Below the pieces are notes generated by a model. That model did no database searches, was not told the DNA's origin, and was given only the letters and a program-made list of their open reading frames with translations. Below are positions 42,477 through 52,298 of a stretch of 64,000 nucleotides of DNA, in pieces. Origin of the DNA: CAWDDG01 sp963801065 (GTDB taxonomy: Bacteria; Actinomycetota; Actinomycetes; Jiangellales; Jiangellaceae). Location of the stretch: contig CAWDDG010000001.1 in assembly GCA_963801065.1 (NCBI GenBank), positions 29,903 to 93,902 of the forward strand, written 5' to 3'. The number at the start of each line of letters is the position of its first letter. Position 1 is the stretch's first letter. The position numbers and the translations under genes are program-made.

Positions 42477-43238
42477 TCAGGCCTGGTCGGTGGGCATGAT
42501 CCAGAGCTCGCCGATGGAGGCGTGGCGGGGTCGGGTGACCATGTAGCTGATGCCGTCGGCGATGTCCTCGGGTGCGAGGGCCTCGGTGGTTGCGTAGAAG
42601 TTGTCGATCTGCTCCCGGACTGCCCCGGTGTTGTGTGAGCCGAGCTCGGTGGTGACCCCGCCGGGCTCGAGGAGGCCGACGCGGACGTGACGTTTGGTGA
42701 CCTCTTGGCGCAGGGCCTCGGTGAAGCCGTTCACGCCGAACTTGGTCATGTTGTAGACGCCGTAGCCGTTCCACGCGACCCGGCCGGCGATGGAGCTGAT
42801 GTTGACGATGTCGGCGACCTGCCGGGGTCCGTCCTCGGCTGTCTTGAGCAGGTACGGCAGAGCGGCGTGGGTGGTGTAGAGCAGCCCTTGGGCGTTGATG
42901 GCGATCATCCGGTCCCACTCCTCGGGGTCTGCGCCGACGACAGGGCCTAGGAGCATCAGTCCGGCGTTGTTGACCAGGATGTCGAGGCGTCCGAACCTTT
43001 CGACCGTCTGCTGCACAGCTGCCTCGGCCTGGGTGCGGTCGGTGATGTCGGCCTCGAGGACCAGCGCCGTGCCGCCCCCCTTCTCGATCTCGGCGGCGAG
43101 GGCTTCGAGTCGGTCCCGGCGGCGGGCCACTAGCGCGACGGAGGCGCCGTCCTCGGCGAGCCGGCGGGCGGTGGCCTCGCCGATACCGCTGCTCGCGCCG
43201 GTGACGAGGGCGACGGTCCCGGTCAGCTTCGATGTCAT
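42477..43238 (-). CDS. Short-chain dehydrogenase/reductase 1
   Basis: 253-residue SDR. TGASSGIGEATARRLAEDG is the cofactor motif; the LVNNAG strand follows (DILVNNAGLMLLG), and the active site is NISSIAGRVAWNGYGVYNMT with catalytic S, Y and K (YNMTKFGVNG). The C-terminus matches classical bacterial SDRs of about 250 residues. ATG 43238 is chosen over the 42-codon upstream extension. It and the next SDR are on the same strand, divergent from an XRE regulator. The substrate is unknown. Confidence 0.93.
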   Translation of the reverse strand: MTSKLTGTVALVTGASSGIGEATARRLAEDGASVALVARRRDRLEALAAEIEKGGGTALVLEADITDRTQAEAAVQQTVERFGRLDILVNNAGLMLLGPVVGADPEEWDRMIAINAQGLLYTTHAALPYLLKTAEDGPRQVADIVNISSIAGRVAWNGYGVYNMTKFGVNGFTEALRQEVTKRHVRVGLLEPGGVTTELGSHNTGAVREQIDNFYATTEALAPEDIADGISYMVTRPRHASIGELWIMPTDQA

Positions 43239-43281
43239 GGCTACTGCTTCCTTCGGGGTGCGGGATGGGTCTCGGGTGGGG

Positions 43282-44128
43282 TCAGGCGTCGTCGTGGGCG
43301 AGGCTGGTGGACAGCTCGCGGTGGGCGTCGGCCTGGTCGAGGAGCTCGTTGGCCTTCTGTTCAAAGGTGGCCACGGCGTCGGCGCCGGCGGCGAAGCGAA
43401 CCGGGGGCTCCGCGAGTGCCGCGAGCTCGACGAGGGCGTCGGCGAGCTTGGCGGGGTCGCCGCCCTGCTTGCCGTCCATGCCCTTCCACGCCTCGATGGT
43501 CTGCTGCGTGCGCTCGGCGTAGTCCTCGATGGAGGGCTCGGCGTACTGCGTGGACTGCGGGGTGAGGAGCTCGGTGCGGAAGAAGCCGGGCTCGACGAGC
43601 ATGGTCTTGATGCCGAACGGCGCGACCTCAGGGGCCAGGCCCTCCATGAAGCCCTCGACGCCGAACTTCGAGGCGGCGTAGGCGGTCAGGAAGTCACCGG
43701 CGGCCGCGATGCCGGCGGTGGAGGAGATCGTCATCACCAGACCGGAGCGCTGGGCGCGCAGCTGCGGCAGGGCGGCGCGGGTGACGTTGACCGGCCCGAA
43801 CAGGGTGGTCTCGATCTGAGAGCGGAACGCCTCGGGCGTCATCTCCTCGAAGAACCCGGCCTGGAAGTTGCCGGCGTTGTTGACCAGCACGTCGAGGCGG
43901 CCGAACCGTTCGACGGTGGCGGCGACGGCGGCCCGTGCGCCGGTGGGGTCGGTGACGTCGAGGTCGACGGCCAGCAGGTCGTCGTGCTCGACCGAGCGCC
44001 TTGGTGACGGACTCGGCGTTGCGGGCGGTTGCGACCACCGCGTGGCCGGCGGCCAGGGCCGCCTTGGCGATGTCGACACCGAGGCCTCGTCCGGCGCCGG
44101 TGATGAACCAAACCTTCTTCTCGCTCAC
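43282..44128 (-). CDS. Short-chain dehydrogenase/reductase 2, with apparent frameshift
   Basis: SDR of about 281 residues once joined. The N-terminal frame (GTG 44128) gives VWFITGAGRGLGVDIAKAAL and HAVVATARNAESVTKAL; the rest is in another phase: VEHDDLLAVDLDVTDPTGAR, FGRLDVLVNNAGNFQAGF, SSTAGIAAAGDFLTAYAASK (S, Y, K). The two frames join by a one-base change near 43,995, in GCGCTCGGTCGAGC. So either one base is wrong or the gene is newly broken. It lies 43 bases upstream of the first SDR, same strand. Confidence 0.85.
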
Positions 44129-44305
44129 GGGGGTGCTCTTCCTCTTGATGGGGTTGGGTGGGATGGAGTTCTGTCTTGTCGGACACCGCCTGATTGGCGG
44201 TGGCACTCACTACGTAACCAGCCAGCAGAGGAGGGTGGGAGACCCTGCGAGAGGGGTACCGACAGGGACCCCTAACCCGAACCGAACCGCCCGTAGAGTC
44301 GAGGC

Positions 44306-45253
44306 ATGGCAGCGGGGAACGACCACCGCGACGTCCGAGGCGACGTCCGGGCCCAGATCCGCGAGTTCCTCTCCACCCGCCGGGCACGGATCACCCCCGA
44401 GCAGGCCGGGCTGCCGGTGTATGGCGGAGACCGCCGGCGGGTGCCGGGGCTGCGCCGCTCCGAGGTCGCAAGCCTGGCCGGGATCTCCCCGGAGTACATG
44501 ACCAAGCTCGAGCGCGGCAACGCCACCGGCGTCTCCGACAGCGTGATCGAGGGGCTCGGCCACGCCCTGCAGCTCGATGAAGCAGAGCGAGCGCACCTGG
44601 AGGACCTGCTGCGCACCGCCGGCAGCACCCGCCCGCCGCGCCGCCGCCCCGCCCGGCAGCGGGTCCGGCCGACGGTCCAGCGCATCCTCGACTCCATGAC
44701 CGGCGCACCTGCCTTCGTGCTCAACGGGCGCCTCGACATCCTCGCCGCCAACGACCTCGGCGTCGCGCTGTACTCACCGATCTACGCCGACTCCGCCCGA
44801 CCGGCCAACAACGCCAGGTTCGTCTTCCTCGACCCGCAAGCGACCGACTTCTTCCGCGACTACGACAAGACCGCCAACGACACCGTCGCCCTGTTGCGCG
44901 CGGAAGCCGGCCGCGACCCCTACGACAGGGATCTCTCGGACCTGATCGGGCAGCTCTCCACCCGCAGTGAGGAGTTCCGCCGCCGCTGGGCCGCGCACAA
45001 CGTCCGAATCCACACCAGCGGCGTCAAGCTCATGCACCACCCCGTCGTCGGCGACCTCGACCTGCCATTCGAGTCCTTCCCCCTGCCCGCGGATCCCAGC
45101 CAGAGCCTCCTCACCTACACCGCCGAGCCCGGGTCCCCCACCCAGGACGCCCTGAACTTGCTGGCCAGTTGGACCGCGAACGCCGACAATCGCGGCCCAC
45201 CCCGCTCCGCCATGGACGCGGAGCACGGTGTGCCGTCCCCCAAGGCCGACTGA
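44306..45253 (+). CDS. XRE-family regulator with MmyB-like ligand domain
   Basis: 315-residue regulator. The N-terminal helix-turn-helix contains RVPGLRRSEVASLAGISPEY then MTKLERGNATGVSDSVIEGL (about residues 46-90). The C-terminal domain (TVQRILDSMTGAPAFVLNGR, DILAANDLGVALYSPIYAD) is the MmyB-type ligand-binding fold. Such regulators commonly control a divergent SDR gene, and here the two SDR genes lie on the opposite strand with 177 bases between starts. The ligand is unknown. Confidence 0.93.
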   Translation: MAAGNDHRDVRGDVRAQIREFLSTRRARITPEQAGLPVYGGDRRRVPGLRRSEVASLAGISPEYMTKLERGNATGVSDSVIEGLGHALQLDEAERAHLEDLLRTAGSTRPPRRRPARQRVRPTVQRILDSMTGAPAFVLNGRLDILAANDLGVALYSPIYADSARPANNARFVFLDPQATDFFRDYDKTANDTVALLRAEAGRDPYDRDLSDLIGQLSTRSEEFRRRWAAHNVRIHTSGVKLMHHPVVGDLDLPFESFPLPADPSQSLLTYTAEPGSPTQDALNLLASWTANADNRGPPRSAMDAEHGVPSPKAD

Positions 45254-45673
45254 GGGGCCAAGCCCGGTGCGCGCGCCGAATGCGACGCGACACGGAGACA
45301 CATCCGCTCATCGCATGAGAGTTCGTTTCCATGTGTCCGGCTGGCGGCGGTATGACGCGGATATGGAGCACACGATTCGCGGCACGACAGGGCGGATGAG
45401 CGAACGCTATCCGCGGCACGTCCGGATGCCTCGCATGCCTATTCACGGGGCTCGGGTCGTCAATGGCCAAATGCGCGGGGCGTGCCCATACGCTGAACCG
45501 GTTCGCGCCGTCGCCCGTCGTCGAGCCGAGCGGGCTACCTCGCGTCGCAGCTCACCGATTCGCGAACCTGCCATGTGCCTATGGACCCTCCGGGCTGGGC
45601 ACTCCGGCCCTTGGTAGGTCGAGGGAGCGCACCGAGGATGGAATGAGACGGACCCTGGAAGGGAGGCAGTGTC
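45254..45673. other. Stretch without a recognised gene
   Basis: It holds motif copy e (45344-45358) and a second-box-like CGATTCGCGGCAC (45373-45385). The frames are short and without family features. The right end carries the ribosome site of the next gene (GGAAGGAGG near 45,659). Confidence 0.4.
45344..45358 (+). repeat. Dispersed motif, copy e
   Basis: GCGGCGGTATGACGC (T variant), 3' of the XRE regulator gene, with a second-box-like sequence 14 bases downstream. Confidence 0.7.
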
Positions 45674-46042
45674 ATGCAGTGGGATCTGGGACTTCAGGGA
45701 CTGGCTGTGCTCGGTGCCGTGTCGCTCGGCTTTGGCGTTGTCGCCGGGTTGGTCGTCGGCAAGGGTGTGGCATACCGGCTGTTGGCGACCGCGATCACCA
45801 CAGTCGCGTGCTTCGGCGTCGGGTTGGTCATCAGCGAGGTGCTGTTCGGCTGGGCTACTGAGGAGGAGTTGCAGCCGAACATCGACGGGTTGTCACGTGA
45901 CGAGGTGCTCCTATCCAGCGTGCTCGCCACCGCCGTGGTGGTGCTGGTGATGCGGTACCTCGCGCGCCGAGCGGGTGACCAGAAATGGCATGGCGACTGG
46001 CATGTGATCGGCCGGCGTCACGGACAGCACCACCACGCGTGA
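45674..46042 (+). CDS. Small membrane protein, function unknown
   Basis: 122-residue protein with three hydrophobic helices: LGLQGLAVLGAVSLGFGVVA, AYRLLATAITTVACFGVGLV, and LLSSVLATAVVVLVMRYLA. The C-terminal tail is basic and histidine-rich (WHVIGRRHGQHHHA), which could bind metal but may be incidental. ATG 45674 follows GGAAGGAGGCAGTGTC, a good start. No family recognised. It is followed at about 250 bases by an ISL3-type element. Confidence 0.7.
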   Translation: MQWDLGLQGLAVLGAVSLGFGVVAGLVVGKGVAYRLLATAITTVACFGVGLVISEVLFGWATEEELQPNIDGLSRDEVLLSSVLATAVVVLVMRYLARRAGDQKWHGDWHVIGRRHGQHHHA

Positions 46043-46294
46043 GCCACCTCGCCCGCTGAGGTTCGCGCCCGAGTGCCCGCCATGCGCGGGTCCGGCGAGA
46101 CCCAAGCGGGCGGCCCGACGCGACCTGGAACGCCGTCACGCGGAAACGTCCGAACATCGGCTAGATGAGTTAAACATCGCGCCTCAGCGCGTGCCGGGTG
46201 GCGTGATCGCCAACAGGGACATACAACGACGGCCCGCAACATGCGACGGGTACTGGCCTTCCCGCGCTGCCAAAGGGGCAGTCTGGCGTTCATG

Positions 46295-47731
46295 GAACAT
46301 GTGTCCCTCTCCTCGGCTTCGTGTGGGTGTGCGCGGCCGGGTTGAGGCGGGGATCTGTTGCGGCGCAAGGGTTTCGTGGTGTCGCCGGCGGCGTTGAGTG
46401 ACGCGCACGTGGGGCGGGCCTAGGTTCGTGGTTGCTGAGACCGTCGAGCCGAGGGAGCCACGCACGTGCGCGTCACTACCGCATTCAACCGGGTCTTGTC
46501 GGTGCCGGGTACCTCGGTCGGTTCGGTGAGCTTCACCGATTCCGGGCTGGTGCTGGGGGTCCGGCGCCGCGCTCGCCGGCATCGCTGCCCGTGCGGCTGG
46601 TCGACCGGGTTCCGCTACGACGTGTCGCGTCGGCGGTGGCGGCATCTGGACTTCGGCGCCACCCGGGTGTGGTTGGAGGCCGAGATTGCCCGGTTGGATT
46701 GCCGCCGCTGCGGGCGGGTGCGCACCGAGGAGGTGCCGTGGGCGCGGCCGGGTGCCCGGGCCAGCCGGGACTTCGAGGACGTGATCGGCTGGCTGGCGCA
46801 GCGGATGGACAAGACCAGTGTGTCGCGGCTGCTGCGCTGCGCCTGGGAGACCGTGGACCGGGCGGTCAAACGGGTGGTGGCCGACCATCTCGATGACACC
46901 CGGCTGGATCGGTTGTACCGGATCGGGGTGGATGAGGTCTCCTACCGGCTCGGGCACCGGTACCTGACCGTGGTCGCCGACCATGACACCGGTCGGGTGG
47001 TGTGGGTGGCACGCGACCGCACCAAACAAGCCTTCGCCGGGTTCTTCGACGCCCTGGGTGAGCAACCCAGCGCGGCGCTGACCGCGGTCACCTGCGACGC
47101 CGCCGGCGCCTACCAGTCGGTGGCCCGGGCCCGGGCGGTCAACGCCACCATCTGTCTGGACCCGTTCCATGTGATCAAGTGGGCGAACGAGGCGTTGGAC
47201 GCGTTCTACCGCAGCACCCCACCGCTGCCCACCCTCGACGATGTCGCCGGATGGAAGTCCGGGCAACGCCGCCGGCCGAACTGGCAGCGGCTGCGGGTCG
47301 CGTTGCGTACCGGCGGTGAACGCCTCGACGACCGACAACACGCCCTGATCACCGCGATGCGCCGGCACAGCCGACGACTGTGGCGGGCCTGGCAGCTCAA
47401 AGAGGAACTCCGCGAGCTCTACCACAGCACCGAGCCGGCCGCCGCCCGGGCCAACCTCAAGAGCTGGATCACCGCAGCGCTGCGCAGCCGCATCGGCCCC
47501 ATGCAGACCCTGGCCCGCCGGCTCCGCAAGCACCTCGACGCCGTCATCGCCGCCGTCGAACTCGGACTGTCCAACTCCCGACTCGAAGGCATCAACACCA
47601 AGATCAGAGTCATCCAACGCCGCGGCTACGGCCACCGAAACCCCGACACACTGACCGCGATGATCTACCTCTGCCTCGGCGGAATCAACATCCCCCTACC
47701 CACACAAACGTGAGGAGAGAGACATGTGTTC
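46295..47731 (+). mobile_element. ISL3-family insertion sequence, complete
   Basis: About 1.44 kb with imperfect inverted ends of 34 bases, 46295-46328 and 47698-47731 (27 of 34 positions match; both begin GAACA when read inward). The single ORF between them is an ISL3 transposase. I see no 8-bp target duplication at these boundaries (CGTTCATG left, GAAATTGG right), so the ends may be slightly off or the element has been rearranged. Confidence 0.75.
46466..47713 (+). CDS. ISL3-family transposase
   Basis: 415-residue transposase. The N-terminal zinc-ribbon region has HRCPCGWSTGFRYD and LDCRRCGRVRTE (paired CxC/CxxC cysteines). The DDE core follows with RIGVDEVSYRLGHRYLTVVA, VTCDAAGAYQSVARARAVNA, and the C-terminal LSNSRLEGINTKIRVIQRRG, which carries the catalytic glutamate. 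The frame is intact from start to stop, so the element may be active. The GTG/ATG choice at the start does not affect the core. Confidence 0.93.
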   Translation: MRVTTAFNRVLSVPGTSVGSVSFTDSGLVLGVRRRARRHRCPCGWSTGFRYDVSRRRWRHLDFGATRVWLEAEIARLDCRRCGRVRTEEVPWARPGARASRDFEDVIGWLAQRMDKTSVSRLLRCAWETVDRAVKRVVADHLDDTRLDRLYRIGVDEVSYRLGHRYLTVVADHDTGRVVWVARDRTKQAFAGFFDALGEQPSAALTAVTCDAAGAYQSVARARAVNATICLDPFHVIKWANEALDAFYRSTPPLPTLDDVAGWKSGQRRRPNWQRLRVALRTGGERLDDRQHALITAMRRHSRRLWRAWQLKEELRELYHSTEPAAARANLKSWITAALRSRIGPMQTLARRLRKHLDAVIAAVELGLSNSRLEGINTKIRVIQRRGYGHRNPDTLTAMIYLCLGGINIPLPTQT

Positions 47732-48020
47732 GAAATTGGGGATGCCGAGCAAGCCGACCAGCGGTTACGACAACGAGGAGATCCCGGACAGCATGCCGCT
47801 GCAGAACCAGGGCGCCATCCCGGTCCTGGTCCGCCTGGTCGACGGCGAGCTCCGCGAGCACTTCCGGCCGGCGGAGGCGCGACGCTGGACCGAGACGCAC
47901 GTGATGGTCGGCCTCTACCGCACCGATCCGGACACCGGCCGGCGTAAGGACCAGCTGGCCTGGCTCCGGGCCGAGGACGTGTACCGGGTACTGCGACCCG
48001 AGGACGTCAAGCGTCGCTGA
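47724..48020 (+). CDS. Hypothetical protein starting in the IS end
   Basis: 98-residue protein whose ATG lies inside the right inverted repeat of the ISL3 element, so the first residues (MCSKLGMPSKPT) come partly from the element. The rest, SMPLQNQGAIPVLVRLVDGE and RTDPDTGRRKDQLAWLRAED, is charged and soluble. No family recognised. Its original start may have been removed by the insertion. Confidence 0.45.
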   Translation: MCSKLGMPSKPTSGYDNEEIPDSMPLQNQGAIPVLVRLVDGELREHFRPAEARRWTETHVMVGLYRTDPDTGRRKDQLAWLRAEDVYRVLRPEDVKRR

Positions 48021-48239
48021 CCCACACGACACGACGGCCCGCACCCGTGTGACGGGATGCGGGACGTTCGTCGTTCTACGGGGCGTGTGGCGGCTCGTCG
48101 TTCGGGTTGGAGTACCGGCCCATCAGATTGCGACGCGCCGCTGGGCTGTTGTACCGGTCCACGTCGAGAGCACCTAGGTGGCTGGTGTCTTTCGCGTGGC
48201 GGTTCCCGGTAGTCCGGTCCTGGCGAGGACAATGATCAT

Positions 48240-48731
48240 GTGACGTTGGGTCTGGCGCCGAGGCAGGCGGATCTGTTGTGGACGACGGCGGGCTACTGCG
48301 AGGGTCGGGTGGCGCCGGAGTCGATCTATGGGGTGCTGCACCGGGAGTGTCACAACCTGTTTGCGGATGAGATGTTCGCGGACCTGTTCACCGATACCGG
48401 CCGCCGCAGTGTGCCACCGATGATCGTGGCGGTGGTGATGGTGCTGCAGCGCATCGAGTGCGTGTCGGATCGGGAGGCCGTCGACCGGTTCGCCTTCGAC
48501 GCCCGCTGGAAGTACGCTGCTGGTGGCCTGGATTTCGACTATCCGGGGTTCGTGCACACGGTGCTGGTGGACATGCGCGCGAGGCTGGCTCGTTCGGATC
48601 GGCCGGACCGGATCTTCCAGGCCACGCTTCAGGCGGCGAAGACTGCGGGCCTGGTCGGGCGCAGGCGGGTGCTGGATTCGACTCCGTTGTATGACGCGGT
48701 CGCCACGATGGACACCGTCACCCTGATCCGT
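48240..48731 (+). pseudogene. IS1182-family transposase N-terminal fragment
   Basis: About 164 codons match the N-terminus of IS1182-type transposases: ESIYGVLHRECHNLFADEMF, PPMIVAVVMVLQRIECVSDR then EAVDRFAFDARWKYAAG, and RVLDSTPLYDAVATMDTVTL. The first catalytic aspartate (LDST) is present, but homology stops after TVTLIR and the remaining DDE core is missing. Sequence beyond 48,731 is unrelated. A truncated copy. Confidence 0.8.
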
Positions 48732-49623
48732 TCAACACCTTCAAGTCGTATCCGGCCGCCAGCACCGTGTTCGGTCGACACCGCCCACCCAGAAACCTCA
48801 GGTAGTCATCTACCAACGGCACCCCCACCGGGACAACCGGCTCTGCGGACCCGTCACGCGAACGGATCAGGCACGGATCGACAGCAGGCATAGCGGTCTC
48901 CCATCGCCACTGACGGCCAACCCATCAAGGCTGGTCGAAATGACCCGGAAGATCACCGGCATAACATGCAGTTGAGGATGCATCTGACCGCGTGCCAGGT
49001 GCGCATTGTCCGCTCAGGCCAAGGGGACCATCACTGCCGCCGCCACGATGGCGCCCACCGCGGATCCGGCCACGACCTGGAACCCACTCACCGCCGCCGG
49101 CGGCACCCAGCGCGCCGTGGCACCGTCGCCGCGTAGACGTTCCCCGGCGGAAGATCAAGCCAACGAGCGCGGCGAGCCCCAGGCGGCATTGAGGACCTCC
49201 TCGACGGTCATCATGGGCAGCCCCGCCCGTCCCCTCTTCAACCCGGTTAGGCGCGTCGGGACCAACCTCATTACGGCTATGCAGGGACGAGGCGACGGCC
49301 GGGCACGGCCACGAAGGCTTGACAAGAACCGTCTTACGTTGATGAGCGGATGCTGCCGAACATGCTTGACCGTGAACCCACGGGCCAGCTTTTACGTAGT
49401 AATGAAGTGCTGGAGTAGGCCTCGGCCGCGTCCACGGCTGGTTGAAAGGGGGAGCTGGCCACTCAACACCCGGAGGAGGGACCGTGAACAGGGACGCGCG
49501 TGTTCGGTTGGTGCCGATCGCGAACACCACCAGCGGCCAGGCCCGGTCGGGGTGTAGGCAGGTTGTTTTGTCCCTTTTTGTTGGCGGCGGTGTCCGCTGA
49601 GTCCACGACGAGGAGGCCGTTGA
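48732..49623. other. Stretch without a recognised gene
   Basis: About 890 bases of debris between the IS1182 fragment and the BNR-repeat gene. A minus-strand reading around 49,000-49,170 (AAVSGFQVVAGSAVGAIVAA) looks like a broken membrane segment, but no start or family can be assigned. The last 100 bases probably hold the promoter of the next gene. Confidence 0.35.
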
Positions 49624-51216
49624 ATGCATCGTGCCAGGAACAAGATCGCCGCGCTGGCGGCGTCCATGGTTGCCCTGGCTGTGATCGGCTCCGGTCCGGC
49701 CGTTGCCGACTCCTTCACCAGGGGTTCGCTGGTGCCGGTCTCCGGGGCAAGTCCTATCGCAGCATGCGAGGGCGACACCGGATTCCGCGACGTCGGCGGC
49801 GTGCCGGCCAACCAGTTCGTGAACAGCGAGGTCGAGCCGCATGTAATGGTGGATCCGTCGAACCCGGACATCATCATCGGGGCGTGGCAGCAAGACCGCT
49901 GGAACAACGGGGGCGCGGAGGGCAACGTCACCGCCACCAGTCTCGACGGCGGGGCCAATTGGACGATCAACCCGCTGACCAAGTCCTCCAACTGCACCGG
50001 CGGAACGGCGGCCAACGGTGGGGACTACGAGAGGGCCTCCGACCCGTGGGTGACCATCTCTCCCGACGGGACCGCGTATCTGATGAGCCTGGTCACCGAC
50101 ACCAACCCCGGCGGCTTCGACACGAACCCCGACGACATGATCGTCTCTCGGTCGCAAGACCACGGAGCGACCTGGGAGGATCCGGATTCCCTCAACCTGG
50201 ATGAAGGCCAGAACTCCTTCAACGACAAGAACGCCATCACCGCGGATCCGAACGACTCCGACCTCGTGTACGCGGTGTGGGATCTGGTTGTCTCGCCGCC
50301 GAGTGGGAACCAGAACCAGCAGGCTTTCGAGAACTCGGTGGCCTTCACCGGCGACCCGCTGTTCGCTCGCACCACGGACGGTGGCGAAACGTGGGAGCCG
50401 GCCAGGAAGATCTTCAAGGCTGGGGTCATCGCGCAGACGATCGGCAACCAGATCGCCGTGCTTCCGGACAACGATGATTTCGACGGTGAGCTGGTCAACG
50501 TGTTCACGTTGATCCGAGGAGCCAAGAACGAGCAGGGGACCCGCGGGTTCCACATCGGCGTGATCCGGTCCACGGACCACGGGGAGACCTGGGACAAGCA
50601 GGAGACGATCGTGGACAGGTTCTTCCGAGGGGTTGTGATCGACCCGGACTCGCCGCTCCCGCAGGGCGTGGAGGCCCGGCACCGCACCGGAGACATCAAC
50701 GCCGAGATCGCGGTGGACCGTGACACGGGTGCGGTGTACCTGGTGTGGCAGGACTCCCGGTTCGGCCCCCGATCCAGCATCGCGTTCAGCCAGTCTCTGG
50801 ACGGGGGACTTACCTGGTCCTCACCGATCAAGGTGAACCAGACTCCGGATCTCGCCAACAACCTGAACGAGCAGGCGTTCCTCCCGATGGTGCACGTGCT
50901 AGACGACGGCACGTTGGCCGTCTCCTACTACGACTTCCGCAGTAATACCGCCGACGACGGGGCCACCACTCCCACGGAAGCGTTTATCGCACACTGCCAC
51001 CCCGACTCTGCGGACTGCTCGGTGGCAGGGAGCTGGGGTCAGGAGGTCCCTGTGACGGACGCACCGTTCGACAGCCGCAAGGCCCCCGTAGCCCGTGGAT
51101 TCTTCCTCGGCGACTACGTCGGCCTAGGGCAGAGCGGGACCGCCTTCTTCCCGTTCTTCACCGTCACCACGGCGACCGATCCCGCGAACATCGTCACCCG
51201 CGAGGTCGGCCCCTAG
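49624..51216 (+). CDS. Secreted BNR-repeat (sialidase-fold) protein
   Basis: 530-residue exported protein. The signal peptide MHRARNKIAALAASMVALAV is followed by a probable cleavage at AVA-DS (about residue 28-29). At least five Asp-box (BNR) motifs are visible: SLDGGANWTI, SQDHGATWED, TTDGGETWEP, STDHGETWDK and SLDGGLTWSS, the S/T-x-D-x-G-x-x-W pattern of six-bladed propellers. Catalytic sialidase residues (arginine triad, nucleophilic tyrosine) cannot be placed with confidence, so carbohydrate binding or another glycosidase activity is possible. Several cysteines suggest disulfides. It stands alone between IS remnants, and a strong terminator follows. Confidence 0.85.
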   Translation: MHRARNKIAALAASMVALAVIGSGPAVADSFTRGSLVPVSGASPIAACEGDTGFRDVGGVPANQFVNSEVEPHVMVDPSNPDIIIGAWQQDRWNNGGAEGNVTATSLDGGANWTINPLTKSSNCTGGTAANGGDYERASDPWVTISPDGTAYLMSLVTDTNPGGFDTNPDDMIVSRSQDHGATWEDPDSLNLDEGQNSFNDKNAITADPNDSDLVYAVWDLVVSPPSGNQNQQAFENSVAFTGDPLFARTTDGGETWEPARKIFKAGVIAQTIGNQIAVLPDNDDFDGELVNVFTLIRGAKNEQGTRGFHIGVIRSTDHGETWDKQETIVDRFFRGVVIDPDSPLPQGVEARHRTGDINAEIAVDRDTGAVYLVWQDSRFGPRSSIAFSQSLDGGLTWSSPIKVNQTPDLANNLNEQAFLPMVHVLDDGTLAVSYYDFRSNTADDGATTPTEAFIAHCHPDSADCSVAGSWGQEVPVTDAPFDSRKAPVARGFFLGDYVGLGQSGTAFFPFFTVTTATDPANIVTREVGP

Positions 51217-51230
51217 TCCGATGCACACCC

Positions 51231-51265
51231 CACAAGGCCCCGGCGTTCGGGACCGGGGCCTTGTG
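51231..51265 (+). terminator. Rho-independent terminator of the BNR-repeat gene
   Basis: CACAAGGCCCCGG (51231-51243) pairs with CCGGGGCCTTGTG (51253-51265), a 13-bp GC-rich stem with a 9-base loop, 15 bases after the stop. No long T-run follows, as is common in actinobacteria. Confidence 0.88.
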
Positions 51266-51342
51266 CTTAAACGACCGTCGTGGATGGGCTGACGCAACGC
51301 CTGCAGTGAAATATCCATATCGTCAACCGAGGGACGATAGTT

Positions 51343-51980
51343 TACTCGGAGATCGATCTCACCGCCCTTATTTCGCACGTCGAGCGCCAGCGCCCGGACG
51401 GGCCGGTGCTGGACCAGCTGGCGGACGCGGTGGCGGCCGGCGACCGCATCCACGAGGTCGCCGACCATCTGGTTGGGCATTTTGTGCAGCCGCCGGGAAG
51501 TCCTGGGCGGAAATCGGGTCCGGACTGGGAGTGAGCAAGCAGGCCGCGCAAAGCGGTTCGTGTTTAAGCCGAGACGACCGGTTGGCGATCCGCGATCGCC
51601 GGCTCCTTGGCCGCTTCACCGAACGAGCGACGGGTAAATGATCGGGCGCGGGACGACGCGCGCCGGGCCAGGCACGACCGCGCCGGAACCGAACACCTGA
51701 TGCATGCACTCCTCGCCGACCCCGACTGCCGTGCCGCCCGCGCGATCCAGGAACAGGGCGTCTCCCTCAAGCAGGCCCAGCGGCTGGCCGAGACCGCCAT
51801 CGGGCCACCGGGGAGAGCCTCGGCCAGGTCGTACGGTTCAACGGGCGCCACCAAGGCCAGGGAGCTGGCGCTTCGTGAGGCGAAGCGGTTCGGCCACGAC
51901 GACGTGGGCACCGAGTCCCTGCTGCTTGGGGTGCTACGCGAGGCTGGCGCTTGGGGCCCGGATCCTGCATCCGGCTTCCT
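51343..51980 (+). pseudogene. Clp N-domain / helix-turn-helix protein, frame-shifted
   Basis: Three overlapping frames together give one known actinobacterial protein: EIDLTALISHVERQRPDGPV then AVAAGDRIHEVADHLVGHF; AGKSWAEIGSGLGVSKQAAQ (helix-turn-helix); DRARDDARRARHDRAGTEHL and ALREAKRFGHDDVGTESLLL, the two ClpN repeats. At least two frame changes are needed (near 51,490 and 51,630). The N-terminal start is not visible. Full-length relatives are about 240 residues; their function is unproven. Confidence 0.75.
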
Positions 51981-52298
51981 GGCATCGGTGCCCTCGAACC
52001 TGGTAACGAGCTGCCGGAGTTGGGTGATCACAGGGAAGGTGCCCGCTGGTGGCGGGTTGATCGCGCCGTTCGATGTCGACCCCTCCGTGGAACCGGTGTG
52101 GGGACAGGCTGGAAGCCTGCTTCGTAGCGTGTGGTCATGGGGAGACCCCCGTTGCCTGCGGCAGAGTCGGACGCTATCGCGTCCTCCGTATACGGCGACA
52201 GCGGACGTTGGCGGCATAACGATGAGTTCGGGGGTCGCGCTGGGTCTTTGTTTACAAGGGCTACCTGGCAGTCCTGCTAGGCGACGGAGGGAGCGAAC

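Noticed and set aside
46184..47635. 483-codon ORF antisense to the ISL3 transposase
   Set aside because: Shadow frame of the transposase, with no family feature and no ribosome site.
46287..47739. 8-bp target duplication around the first ISL3 element
   Set aside because: Flanks CGTTCATG and GAAATTGG do not match; shifting the ends by one or two bases does not help.
52205..52225. Tenth and eleventh motif copies (GGCGGCATAACGA near 52,212; GGCGGCATAGCGG near 61,763)
   Set aside because: Each differs at three or more of the core positions and has no second box; kept out of the count, though they may be degenerate relatives.
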